This document shows, piece after piece, positions 10,501 to 18,770 of a stretch of DNA of 21,964 nt; position 1 is the first letter of the stretch, and every line of letters starts with the position of its first letter. This DNA comes from Silene noctiflora. Lineage: Eukaryota; Streptophyta; Magnoliopsida; Caryophyllales; Caryophyllaceae. The notes under the pieces are model-generated. The model had not been told where the DNA came from and searched no databases. It saw only the letters and a program-made list of their open reading frames with translations. Made by a program: the position numbers and the translations under genes. The stretch covers positions 136,110 through 158,073 of the forward strand of contig VHZZ01001602.1 in NCBI GenBank assembly GCA_009801015.1, in the 5' to 3' direction.

Positions 10501-10743
10501 AAAGCCCTTACATAGCAATGTGCGATAGGAAGGACCAATTTAGGTTTCGTGGTGGGAGACCGATGACAATACAATGAGCTATTACAGCCCTTACGTAGTT
10601 TGGTATAGGGACCGCACTTATCGATTCATTAGCCCTCATGCTACTTATCAACCATCAATGGAGACACGTCAAAGGAGAAAGTTCAATATCTTCTATGTTT
10701 ACTTACTATTGTTGCCTCTATCATACTTACGCATATTTCTTAG

Positions 10744-11262
10744 GTTATTATAAGTGATCCTATAGTATTATTTCAGGCTCATGGATTTGCACATGTTCAT
10801 ATGACATGTGATAAGGAGCTTCATTTCATGCCTCCTAAGGTGCCCCCTCATTTTTGCTCCATGGTGACCAACCTTCACAAGCACTCCTCTCGATCCCGTA
10901 CATGTACACTATGCACATGTTCTTCATCCAACCCTAGAAGCAAGGGAAGAAGGTTCAACTAGGGTGGTGATGAACAGTCACTTGATAAATTGTCGTGGAT
11001 GACAATAATACTTGCTAACGAACTCGACACTCTACCACTATGTCCTATCAATGAACAAGGTACCTTAAACGAGGAGCGGTTGTGTTGTCTAAGAGGGAAA
11101 AAGAAGAATTGTCGTGGCGATGAACAGTCACTTGATAAATTGTCGTGGATGACAATAATACTTGCTAACGAACTCGACACTCTACCACTATGTCCTATCA
11201 ATGAACAAGGTACCTTAAACGAGGAGTGGTTGTGTTGTCTAAGAGGGAAGAAGAAGAATTAA
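10744..11262 (+). repeat. Reading-frame relic with an in-frame 150-bp tandem duplication
   Basis: Frame 1 is open from 10744 to 10959, has TAG at 10960-10962, and is open again to the TAA at 11260-11262. The second half holds two nearly identical copies of a 150-bp unit (about 10966-11115 and 11116-11260) differing at only a few positions. The period is exactly 50 codons, so the frame is kept. Each copy encodes SWMTIILANELDTLPLCPIN followed by a charged Cys-rich stretch ending in GKKKN. I do not recognise the protein. Its position downstream of the gag relic suggests transposon debris. The antisense strand is open over part of it as well. Confidence 0.7.
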
Positions 11263-11625
11263 AACAATTTAATGTAATATTTTAGGTGTTGCATGTATGA
11301 ATTTAAGTTTTAAGACTTATTATGTAAACATGTTTGTCCTATCAATGTCATTTTAATGTGTATAAGCTTTTTTAATGAAAACAAGTTGTTCTTCTGACAA
11401 ATTTCTTGTTTTTGTGTTGTGGCCATAAATTATGTCATTTGAAGTACACATGCGAAGACGTGTTTTATAATATTTTAGGTGTTTCATGTCTTGACATTTT
11501 AGTTCTAAGACTTATAACTATTGGGAGTAAACTTTTTTTATGCAAACAAGTTGTTCTTGTTGCAAAAATTTGTTGTGTTTGTGTTATTGTAACAATTTAA
11601 TGCAATATTATAATGTTTTGCCAAA
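11262..11625. repeat. Diverged tandem duplication, period about 195 bp
   Basis: AATATTTTAGGTGTTGCATG (near 11274) recurs as AATATTTTAGGTGTTTCATG (near 11468). AAACAAGTTGTTCTTCTGAC (near 11379) recurs as CAAACAAGTTGTTCTTGTTG (near 11542). ACAATTTAATGTAATATT (near 11263) recurs as ACAATTTAATGCAATATT near 11591. The copies are much more diverged than the 150-bp pair just upstream, so the two duplications have different ages. No coding potential was seen. Confidence 0.6.
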
Positions 11626-11665
11626 ACGAAAACACGTTGTCTAAAAAAGAACTTGGGTTGAATAG

Positions 11666-11828
11666 ACACGCCACTACCATAGCTAGTAAACACGTCAATG
11701 GCAGTGGCGTGTTTATGTGTCATAGAGGTCAATAACTACTGACTTCACTTCTGTTGACTCCACTTCTATTGCAGCTTAATAATCACACAATTACTAATGG
11801 CGTGTCTTGTAAAACAAACATGCCATTA
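11666..11828. repeat. Two hairpins with ACACGCCA / TGGCGTGT arms
   Basis: ACACGCCACTACCA (11666-11679) pairs with TGGCAGTGGCGTGT (11699-11712) with one mismatch. TAATGGCGTGT (11795-11805) pairs with ACATGCCATTA (11818-11828) with one mismatch. The arms share the ACACGCCAC word with the hairpin units at 7904-8162, 3.6 kb away, which suggests a dispersed repeat family of unknown class. Confidence 0.55.
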
Positions 11829-11989
11829 CCGGTCTTGTTCTTGTTCTGGGCCAACAAAAAATTTTGGGCAACAATACCCTTTTTAAAAGTTTTCAAGTTG
11901 GTTAGCATGCGAAGTAAAAGAAGTTGAGAGCAACGGGAAAAATGGCATAATAAAAGATCCAAAAGGAAAAAAAATATGGAAAGTGCATA

Positions 11990-12120
11990 CTCGTGGGCCT
12001 CACTAGGTGAGTCTTACCTAAAAGGCGCACCTAAAATGCACCGAGGCGCTTTGGATAGTGCCTCATCCAAGGCACGCCTTAGGTGGTCTAGAGGCACACC
12101 TTTTAAACTAAGTCGTGCGC
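11990..12120. repeat. Relic of a dispersed AGGCGCACCT-type plant repeat
   Basis: A local concentration of GC-rich words in AT-rich surroundings (AAAGGCGCACCTAAAATGCA, CCGAGGCGCTTTGG, AAGGCACGCCTTAGG, GAGGCACACCTTTTAAAC) fits a widespread plant repeat built from alternating AGGCGC and CCTTAGG words. Ends and class were not determined. It lies about 500 bp downstream of the cyclophilin stop codon. Confidence 0.35.
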
Positions 12121-12622
12121 TGACGGTTGTTTAGGGTGGGCAGTGTGAGGTTGTGTGGAAGGTAGTGGTGGTTGATGGTTGTGTAGGAGAAAATGGGTAG
12201 TTAGTGGTATTCCCTTTCCTGGAGTAACCAAACAAGAATAAAAGCTTGTGGTAGTCCCTTACCTTTCCGGCTTTACCCTCCTATCCCTCTCTTGCTTCCA
12301 TTCCCTTACCCTCATCAAACGCGTCATAAGAGTCTAACACCACCATCTATTATTATTTCCTTAAAATTTTACAAGGAGAGTCACAAGCGACCTAAACATG
12401 TTGAAACTTTAAAGTAGTACACAGATCAATAGTCAATGCTAACCATTCTAACCAACTCAATATGAAACATGCATACCCAAGCCAATTCAAATACACGTGG
12501 CAAACAAACAATATGGAATAACAAACCTGTAAACAGTAGAGACAATGTTAATATGTCTATGCCCCAGTCTCTAGAAATCAAACATGAAAGTTAAAGTCAC
12601 AACACTGACCTCATATATTGTA

Positions 12623-15600
12623 TTAAGGGAAGCACTTCATTCTCTGTCAAGAGGGGGGCAGAAAAAAGAGGTCAATAGCCATGACAATAACATAAGAAAG
12701 AAAAATTTATAAAGAACTTTAATATAGCATATTAGTAACTCCGTATTACCCATCTCTCGATTTCAACAGATGACGCAGCAAGCCGTCTTCTTAGAATTGA
12801 TCTCTCATCTTCACATGTCTCGCCATTAATATCTAGAAGAATTACAGATATGGTATGGTCACTACTGAGAAGGGGGAGGAATAAAACAGTGGCATGTTTC
12901 AATTGTCTGATTTCATGTGTTCTTATGGCCAATTAATGCACAGATATAATCGCCACGTATCATATGTTACACATTCATCTAAGTTCCAAAGGAACGAAAG
13001 ATTAATCCTGTCAACAGAAACTAAAAACTCTTGATATTAGACGTGAATATAGCATTTCTAGTTAGAGCTCAATGTTATTGTCCATGAATAAACATCCAAC
13101 TTTTTTTTTTGCACAACAACAACATTATCCAAGTGCCTCAAGGGCTCTTGCAAATTGTGGGATAGGGAGGTCGGATGTAAGCAGTCTTACTCCTGTTTTA
13201 GCAACACGGAAATGTTATTTCCATATTAAAAGGTTCTGAAAACGAAATGCAAGATTATAAAAAGGAGATTCATACATCATAATAACCACATTCCACACAT
13301 AACATACATAAAAAAAAATAAAAAGAATAGAGTAATCCAAGTGGAAAATTTATTTATGAACACCCAAAAATAGAAATTAGAAAATTTATTCTCGGAAAGG
13401 AGTATCACATGCAGATAGTCATATATGCAACTGATATAGGCACCAACTCTTTACTCGTTATCTATATTCTGACTGTTTTGGTTTTGAGTAACATTTGCAA
13501 AAAATTTGACTAATAGATAAATTAAGAGTGGAAAAATGGCACCAACAGAACTACTATACAGCACACACAACCACTATACTTCAGAGGGTTACGTAATGTT
13601 ATCTATATTCTGACTGTTGTGTGTGCTGTATAGTAGTTCGGTTGGTGCCATCAAAATGATGATGCAGGAATGAGAAAAAAATACAGTAATAAATAGACAA
13701 CAAGGAGTATAAGGTGCACAGACATGGAAGGGCAAATGTGTTCCTCACCATAGTAGTAAGAAGACAGGATTGTGATCCGCTCCAGAGGCTGAAAAGGAAA
13801 ACGATAAGAAACTCAAACAATTTTTAAACACAAAGTTGAAATTTATTCACTTTTGATACAAAATAGGAGGAAAGTGGTCGGGAGGGTAGTGGGGGATTGA
13901 GACTTTTGTTTCCCTCCAAATGTTGCTATGTTGGAGGAATTTTAATGTCTTGTACAAGAGAAAATGGATCCCTTCATTTCCCTCCCCACTCCAATACAAT
14001 TTGTTATCCACACCTTTCGCTTTCCAACCAAATGTTCAATATAAAGTTTGACCGGTACCAGTTATAACTCGGTCATCTCGGGTCGTGTACAAAGTTCTTT
14101 TGACCGGTACCAGTTATAACTCGGTCATCTCGGGTCGTGTACAAAGTTCTTTGAGGATTGTGTCACATGATAAATTAGTCGGTTCGGCCGTTTTTTCCTA
14201 TTTTTACCATAACCGATACATCTCTCAATATCTAAAATCGGTGACCTCTGACGTCGAGACATCTCGGATGCATCGAAAAGTATCGACTGAGATCTAAACC
14301 ATGAGACCGTCAACCGCTATGTTACACAGACACGGATACGAAGTATCAGATACGTATCGGAGTATCCGACACGTGATTTTGATTTTTAATAGATACGGGA
14401 ATACGGTCAAAGGAGTGTCTTGACTATTTTTTAGACACGGATACGACACGTCTTATATATATATTTTTTATCATATTTGAAAACTAAATAAAAAATATAC
14501 TCTATACTGTATTTTTTTTGTTTTATACAAGTCTTATTATAATACTCAGTACTACCCCATATCACACACTCTCTATTAAAAAGAAAAACTATAAAATATA
14601 ATTATTAAAATATTAACATCAACTTTTAGAGCTGTGTATCATTCACCCAATTTCCCATCCCCACCCCCACCCCCACCCCCACCCCCACACTTCTCTTTTA
14701 AAAAATAAAACCCTAATTTTTCTAACCATAACACCAGCCAGCAATACACTCTCTTTTTCTCTCTCCTTCCCCACACACACACTTGCAGCAACTCTTCCTC
14801 AGATCAAGATCAACATCAAGATCAAGATAAGATCCTTTGCTGCTATTTCCACACATAAATATTAAAATATTACGGTTAAGTCACCGTTTTTCCATCAATC
14901 TTAAGATCAAGATCAAGATGTTTTTCAATCAGTCTTAAGATCAAGATCAAGATGTTTCCGTTGTCGTTGTCGTGTCAGTATCGCGTCGGTAATTGGCGTA
15001 TCCAGTACGTATTCCATATCGTATCCCGTATCGTATCGTGTCGATACGGAATACGCCACTCAACAGACGTGTCCGAGTATCGTAGGTCAACAGTTTCTTT
15101 CAAAAATATTAATTGTTGGAATGGNGGGGGGGGGGGGGGGGGGGTAGGATGAAAGTGAGGATGGAATAGGAGAGAAAATGCTCTTACAATTAAGGGAATG
15201 AGAGAAGGGGGGTTTAAAATTATTTATTAAGAAAAAAAAAGGTATAACGGAAGAAAAAGGGAGGAAAAATAACTAGGAGGAGCCAATTTTCCACAACTTT
15301 CAAGAAACCATATCCTTCCCGAACAAGAAAGCGTTAAAAGTAAAATTCACGAAATGGCTCATGTGCATGTATACTTGTTTTGTCACGGGAAACTCTGAGA
15401 GAAGACGAAGTTGGGTAATCAATAGAAATTTTGTAACAAATTTCCGAGGAAAATACTGCATACGAAGTATTTGACAAGGCTGCCTCCTTATATAATGGTG
15501 TCCACCAAGTTATTAAAATGTTCCCTCTACGGAACGACCATTATGTAACATAATATCAAGCTGACGTTACGTAACGATCATTATGTAACGAAATATAAAG

Positions 15601-18150
15601 CCGTCATCCTCCATAATGAAAATTGCGTCATAAAATGCATCGACACACTGCAACTTCACTATGCAAGAAGCATAGAGGTTAGAAACCATAATCATGAAGA
15701 TCAATCTTGATCAAGTTCCAGAAATTGCTTTAGGCAAAGCAAGAATTTTTTTATTTTATTTTTTTTTTTTTTTGAGCAGTAGAGTGAGGGTAATTGAAGC
15801 TCAAAAAATTTCTCTAGCATCTTAGACACTCAATTCTAGCTAAATCACATATCGCCAATTATGTCACTACAAACAAATTCAAAATCACGATGCACGTCTC
15901 CATTAATAAAACAAAATCAACAGACTGACTACATAAATAACGGGATTCAAACTGACAATCGGTTGGAACAAAACAGGACAGAATAATAAACAAGTACCAT
16001 CACGAAGATACCCTCCTTTCTGGTGGGCAACTCTTCAAGTTTCCTTAATGTCTCATCACCTTTGGTGACCTTACCAAAAACTGCATACTGAAGAAATTTG
16101 GCAACAACGCACATCAGAAAACCAGGCCTATAAAACATATTGTTCTGCAAAAAATATCAAGAAGTCAACATACTTTTCCATCAAGGTGAGGTGCATTATT
16201 AAGAAGCATGGAAAAGGAAGATGATGCACTATCAGGATCTTCATACCTACAACAGACATTAGATTTCAAGGGAATAAGGTACATATCTATATAATGGACA
16301 AGCACACAAATCCATAGCCTAAAGCATGCTATGGATGACACAGTATGTAATAAATAAGTCAACAAGGTTACTTTTAACCCTTCAAAAACAAAAACAAAAA
16401 AACAAAACAAAAAAAAAAAAAGCATGACCCAGGACATGCTTTGAAGTAGTAGGCGGAGATGGGACTAGCAGCACCTGCAGCCTCCAAACCCAGTTTAAGG
16501 AAATATAATTGCAGCAGAAGAATGTTAGTTTGGATGTGTCAGTGGTTGTAAGGTTTATGTACTCTATCCTAGTGAGGTCTGAGTTTGATCCTTCCTAGGA
16601 CCTTCTTAAGTGTTTTTATTAATTCTCAGCTGACATTGATGGAACAGTTCAGAGGCAAGAGGATGAACATTGTAACTGAGGCGGTCATGGAGGCTCCAGT
16701 TTAGTCTTTCTTACCAGCATTTTCTATATAATTTGTAATAGACCTGGCCGCGTCATTTCGTGTTTCGCGCCTGAACCCTAACTCAAACTATTTAACTTTC
16801 TTGTGACCCAACCCGACTTTATTAACACATTTATTTTTAAACAGCTCAATTTCATCTAATTCAACCCACCTAACCCATTTAACTTGAATGACCTGTTTAA
16901 CCCAAAATGAAATATTTAACCCGTCATAAGAAAAAAGTAGGATTTCAACATTTTGTTTGGATATCTTTTTATAGCATGGTTTAGGCCATATATGATAATG
17001 GATCCTATGTGTTAATGGGTTAACATGACATCCCAACCTGATTTCAACCCATTTAACTAAACGGGTTACAACACTAACCCGACTCATTTACCTTTCGTGC
17101 CATGTTTATGTCGACTCAAATACTTTGATGGGTTAAAATGTCTCAAGCCGAACCCGCTAACTACGTGTCAGGTTCGTATCGTGTTATCGGGTGAGATCAC
17201 TATTTGCAAGCTCTAATATTTAACTAAGTAAGGTAATAATCACCTTCCCATGGAAAGGATTCCCCTAACATGTTTGACCGTACTAAATTCACCAACAACC
17301 GTTTTCTCAGCTTCCGTCCTCTGGTCAGCATTCATTGGTGCTGTCCTTCCTCCTAAAACATCGGCAACTTGAGCTACAAATCCCTTATCGACCTGTCCAA
17401 GCAGATATACTTTACATCATATTCTAATTTAATGTCAACAGGTTTAAACAAAACCAAGGCAAGTTTGTCAACACCTCACCCGAAAGAAGTGATTGGTATT
17501 GTAGCAACCCAAGCGAACAAGTTTGAAAATGTGTTCAACTGTTTTAGGAGCCACGGTAGGATAGAATCCAAATTCAATATCTCCATAAGTGGTCTGTCAT
17601 CAAGTAAGAATGCCGGAGTTATTGAAACTTGAAACGCACGCAGAAAGAAGATTATGCCCCAAGGTCTGTACTCATCGCTTATGCAAAAGAGAAAATCAAA
17701 TCCCAGATCATCACCAAATATAGTAACTTGCTTCCATAATTCATATATTCGAATATTCTATGTGGAATTCTACCCAAGTAGCACAAGCGGGCAAATGGAA
17801 ATCTATAGGCGACAAACTCACAAGTAGAGTTGCCAATATGTTCGAAACTATATGCTTTTCTACGTTGAGAGTTATCCTTATGAGATTATTCATGTTCATA
17901 CTACATGTGAGCAAACTTAAAACAATACAGATTGAAAGAAAAAGGGCATTTTATCAATAATCAATAGTTACTTAAAAAACCTGAAACTTTATCATATGGG
18001 ACGGAATCAAGATCAACCATATTCTTGAAAATGTAATAATTGTGATCAGATCACCGATATTTCAATGTGATTAGAATAAATGATCTGGGTAGACGCATCC
18101 CTAATTTCAACCAAACCATATTACAAAACCCAACTTTACGATTAAAAAAA

Positions 18151-18188
<38 letters not shown>

Positions 18189-18443
18189 GAAGTTTCACCA
18201 AAATTTCCCAATGTTGTACTGAATCAATATTAGTTACAATAAATGTATAAAAAACACGCAAATGGAAGTCGTAAGATTAAAGATTAAAAAAAAAAAAAAA
18301 GGATGTGAAGATAATTGAGAGACATTTGATGTTACCTGGAAAACAACACGAGATGATCCAAGTTGGGGTTGTTCACCAAGTCCAAATGTGAGATTGACGA
18401 TTAAGAAACCCAGAATTATGAAGGTGTTTTGAATCCCCATCAT
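12623..18443 (-). CDS. CYP23: Cyclophilin-type peptidyl-prolyl cis-trans isomerase, CYP23-like, 8 exons, intact
   Basis: Exons on the minus strand: 18443-18336, 17593-17480, 17392-17244, 16246-16174, 16087-15998, 13788-13749, 12832-12750, 12643-12623. They total 678 nt: 225 codons plus TAA. All seven introns are GT-AG and every junction keeps phase. Residues 1-21 form a hydrophobic signal peptide (GFLIVNLTFG at the end), so the product should enter the secretory pathway. The cyclophilin fold follows: SSRVVFQTTYGDIEFGF, FFRVDKGFVAQ (74-82), HVRGILSMGR, NNAPHLDGKYAVFGKVTKGD. The C-terminal tail ETCEDERSILRRRL...RMKCFP is the mark of plant CYP23. Cyclophilins catalyse prolyl isomerisation during protein folding; Arg74, Phe79 and Gln82 match core catalytic positions, while other site residues differ. 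Length fits the family. The first of two adjacent ATGs was used; either is possible. Trp219 sits where I recall Gln in relatives. Exon calls were made by eye, without transcript data. Confidence 0.93.
13113..13235 (-). mobile_element. TS-like SINE fragment in intron 6 of CYP23
   Basis: From (CAA)n at 13113-13122 the plus strand reads AAGTGCCTCAAGGGCTC, GATAGGGAGGTCGGATGTAA, GCAGTCTTACTCCTG and GAAATGTTATTTCC. This follows the order of the widespread plant TS-type SINE region (GTGGG, GGGAGGGTAG..GTACGCAGACCTTACCCC, GAGAGGCTGTTTCC) read from its tail. The (TTG)n tail of that family then lies at the left, so the SINE is on the minus strand, like the host gene. Its tRNA-related head is not recognisable and target duplications were not found, so it is probably old or truncated. 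Confidence 0.65.
13536..13651. repeat. Near-perfect 36-bp inverted repeat in intron 6 of CYP23
   Basis: Arm 13536-13571 (starting ATGGCACCAACAGAAC) and arm 13616-13651 (ending GAACTACTA..CCAT on the other strand) are complementary over 36 bp with a single mismatch, with a 44-bp loop. The inner 21 bp GTTATCTATATTCTGACTGTT near 13598-13618 also occur in direct orientation near 13457-13477. No flanking target duplication is evident. In the CYP23 pre-mRNA this would fold into a strong hairpin about 100 nt into intron 6. Confidence 0.9.
14047..14152. repeat. Perfect tandem duplication of 52 bp in intron 5
   Basis: The unit TTTGACCGGTACCAG...GTGTACAAAGTTCT is present twice without a difference (14047-14098 and 14099-14150, running two bases further). 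It contains CTCGGTCATCTCGGGTCGTG. The lack of any substitution suggests a recent event or an assembly artefact. The following 150 bp (CGGTTCGGCCG, ATAACCGATACATCTC, ATCTCGGATGCATCG) has the look of degenerate dispersed repeat DNA. Confidence 0.9.
14328..15090. mobile_element. MULE-like composite: GATACG-rich arms around a UTR-like core, in intron 5
   Basis: Two GC-richer arms built from ACACGGATACG and GTATCGGAGTATCCGACACG words (about 14328-14452) and their roughly inverted counterparts (about 14967-15090, GTATCGTGTCGATACGGAAT, GTGTCCGAGTATCG) enclose a core unlike them. The core (about 14630-14960) has (ACCCCC)4 at 14663-14686, AAACCCTAA at 14708-14716, CT-rich tracts and GATCAA hexamer repeats. 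Long diverged arms around host-like sequence are the plan of Mutator-like and Pack-MULE elements. Target duplications were not identified, and the arms may simply be two copies of a common dispersed plant repeat. Confidence 0.4.
14700..14955 (+). promoter_or_regulatory. 5'UTR/promoter-like segment with telobox and pyrimidine tracts
   Basis: AAACCCTAA (14708-14716) is the telobox found near transcription starts of many plant housekeeping genes. It is followed by CTCTCTTTTTCTCTCTCC, ACACACACAC and AGATCAAGATCAA repeats, the typical makeup of a plant 5' leader, in the orientation opposite to CYP23. A 34-bp tandem repeat (TTAAGATCAAGATCAAGATG at 14901 and 14935) follows. No start codon with a credible protein comes after it; the frame at 14952 runs into GATACG repeat DNA. 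It could be a captured gene 5' end, a pseudogene remnant, or chance simple sequence. Confidence 0.35.
15123..15144. repeat. Poly-G run with an ambiguous base (N at 15125)
   Basis: About 20 consecutive G with one N near its left end. Such runs are hard to sequence, so the length and local order are uncertain. The flanks (TTGGAATGG and TAGGATGAAAGTGAGGATGG) continue in purine-rich sequence up to about 15260. It lies inside intron 5 and does not touch an exon. Confidence 0.95.
16525..16640 (+). mobile_element. Degenerate tRNA-derived SINE-like sequence in intron 3
   Basis: GTCAGTGGTTGTAAGG followed about 30 bp later by GTGAGGTCTGAGTTTGATCC resembles the plant SINE head: a box A region with AGTGGTTAAGG, then GAGGTC plus box B. 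GTTTGATCC fits box B GWTCRANNC with one mismatch. The tail and flanking duplications were not resolved. It could also be a decayed tRNA-like relic. Confidence 0.4.
16739..17215. mobile_element. hAT-like MITE, 477 bp, in intron 3 of CYP23
   Basis: The left end is TAGACCTGGC and the right end, read on the other strand, is TAGAGCTTGC: 10-bp inverted ends with two mismatches, of the TAGRNNTGGC style of hAT elements. Flanking 8-mers ATTTGTAA (16731-16738) and ATATTTAA (17216-17223) match at 6 of 8 positions, fitting the 8-bp target duplication of hAT. The interior is packed with AACCCATTTAAC, GGGTTAA and AACCCG words, and no transposase is present. A 99-codon open frame inside it is repeat-encoded and not a gene. 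The element ends 28 bp from the 5' splice site of intron 3. Confidence 0.65.
18151..18185. repeat. Poly(A) tract of 34 A in intron 1
   Basis: An uninterrupted run of A (18152-18185) follows AAAAAAAC. In CYP23 sense it is a poly(T) run, about 560 bp from the intron 1 acceptor. A second run of 14 A lies at about 18287-18300. They may be simple sequence or the tail of an old retroposed insertion; no body was identified. Confidence 0.8.
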
Positions 18444-18502
18444 TTTTCACTGCTTAGTAATTGGGTTAATTGCACCTTGCAACTCAAGTGTATATTGGAC
18501 AC

Positions 18503-18766
18503 TACTTCGCATGACTTTTTCTTCATTTAACTTCACGCTACCACTATCTATTTTACACATTACTTACGAGCGAGTATTCAAATTCAATTTTATCTCGATA
18601 CATAAATGAAATTATATTTATGTGGGAACTTGTTTGATTCGTTTTACGAGTAATATTTAACTTTTATCATTTTTGCAAATATGTAGCTAACGATATTTAC
18701 CGCGTAAAACACGCGTTGACAAACGTGAAAAAGAAAGTGGTAGTGTGGAGTTGAATGGAGGGAGTG
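18503..18766. mobile_element. Inverted-repeat (MITE-like) element just upstream of CYP23
   Basis: The arm 18526-18558 (TTTAACTTCACGCTACCACT then ATCTATTTTACAC) matches the reverse complement of 18724-18755 (TTCAACTCCACACTACCACT then TTCTTTTTCACG) over about 32 bp with several mismatches. The outer ends, CACTACTTCGCA and CACTCCCTCCA on the two strands, also resemble each other. No clear target duplication was found. The left edge lies about 60 bp upstream of the CYP23 start codon. A weak TATA-like AATATACA on the minus strand (about 18490-18497) sits between them. Confidence 0.5.
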
Positions 18767-18770
18767 TGAT

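Noticed and set aside
12732..12932. 66-codon minus-strand ORF as an independent gene
   Set aside because: It starts inside intron 6 and ends in intron 7; only 12832-12750 is exon 7 of the cyclophilin gene.
14952..15152. 66-codon plus-strand ORF
   Set aside because: It runs through GATACG repeat DNA into the N/poly-G stretch, giving a Gly run; no sign of a protein.
16788..17087. 99-codon minus-strand ORF
   Set aside because: It lies entirely inside the hAT-like MITE and is composed of translated AACCC/GGGTT repeat words.
18234..18443. 69-codon minus-strand ORF taken as a complete small secreted protein
   Set aside because: Only its first 36 codons are real; after VVFQ the frame crosses a GTAACA donor into intron 1. 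The true continuation is the exon at 17593-17480.
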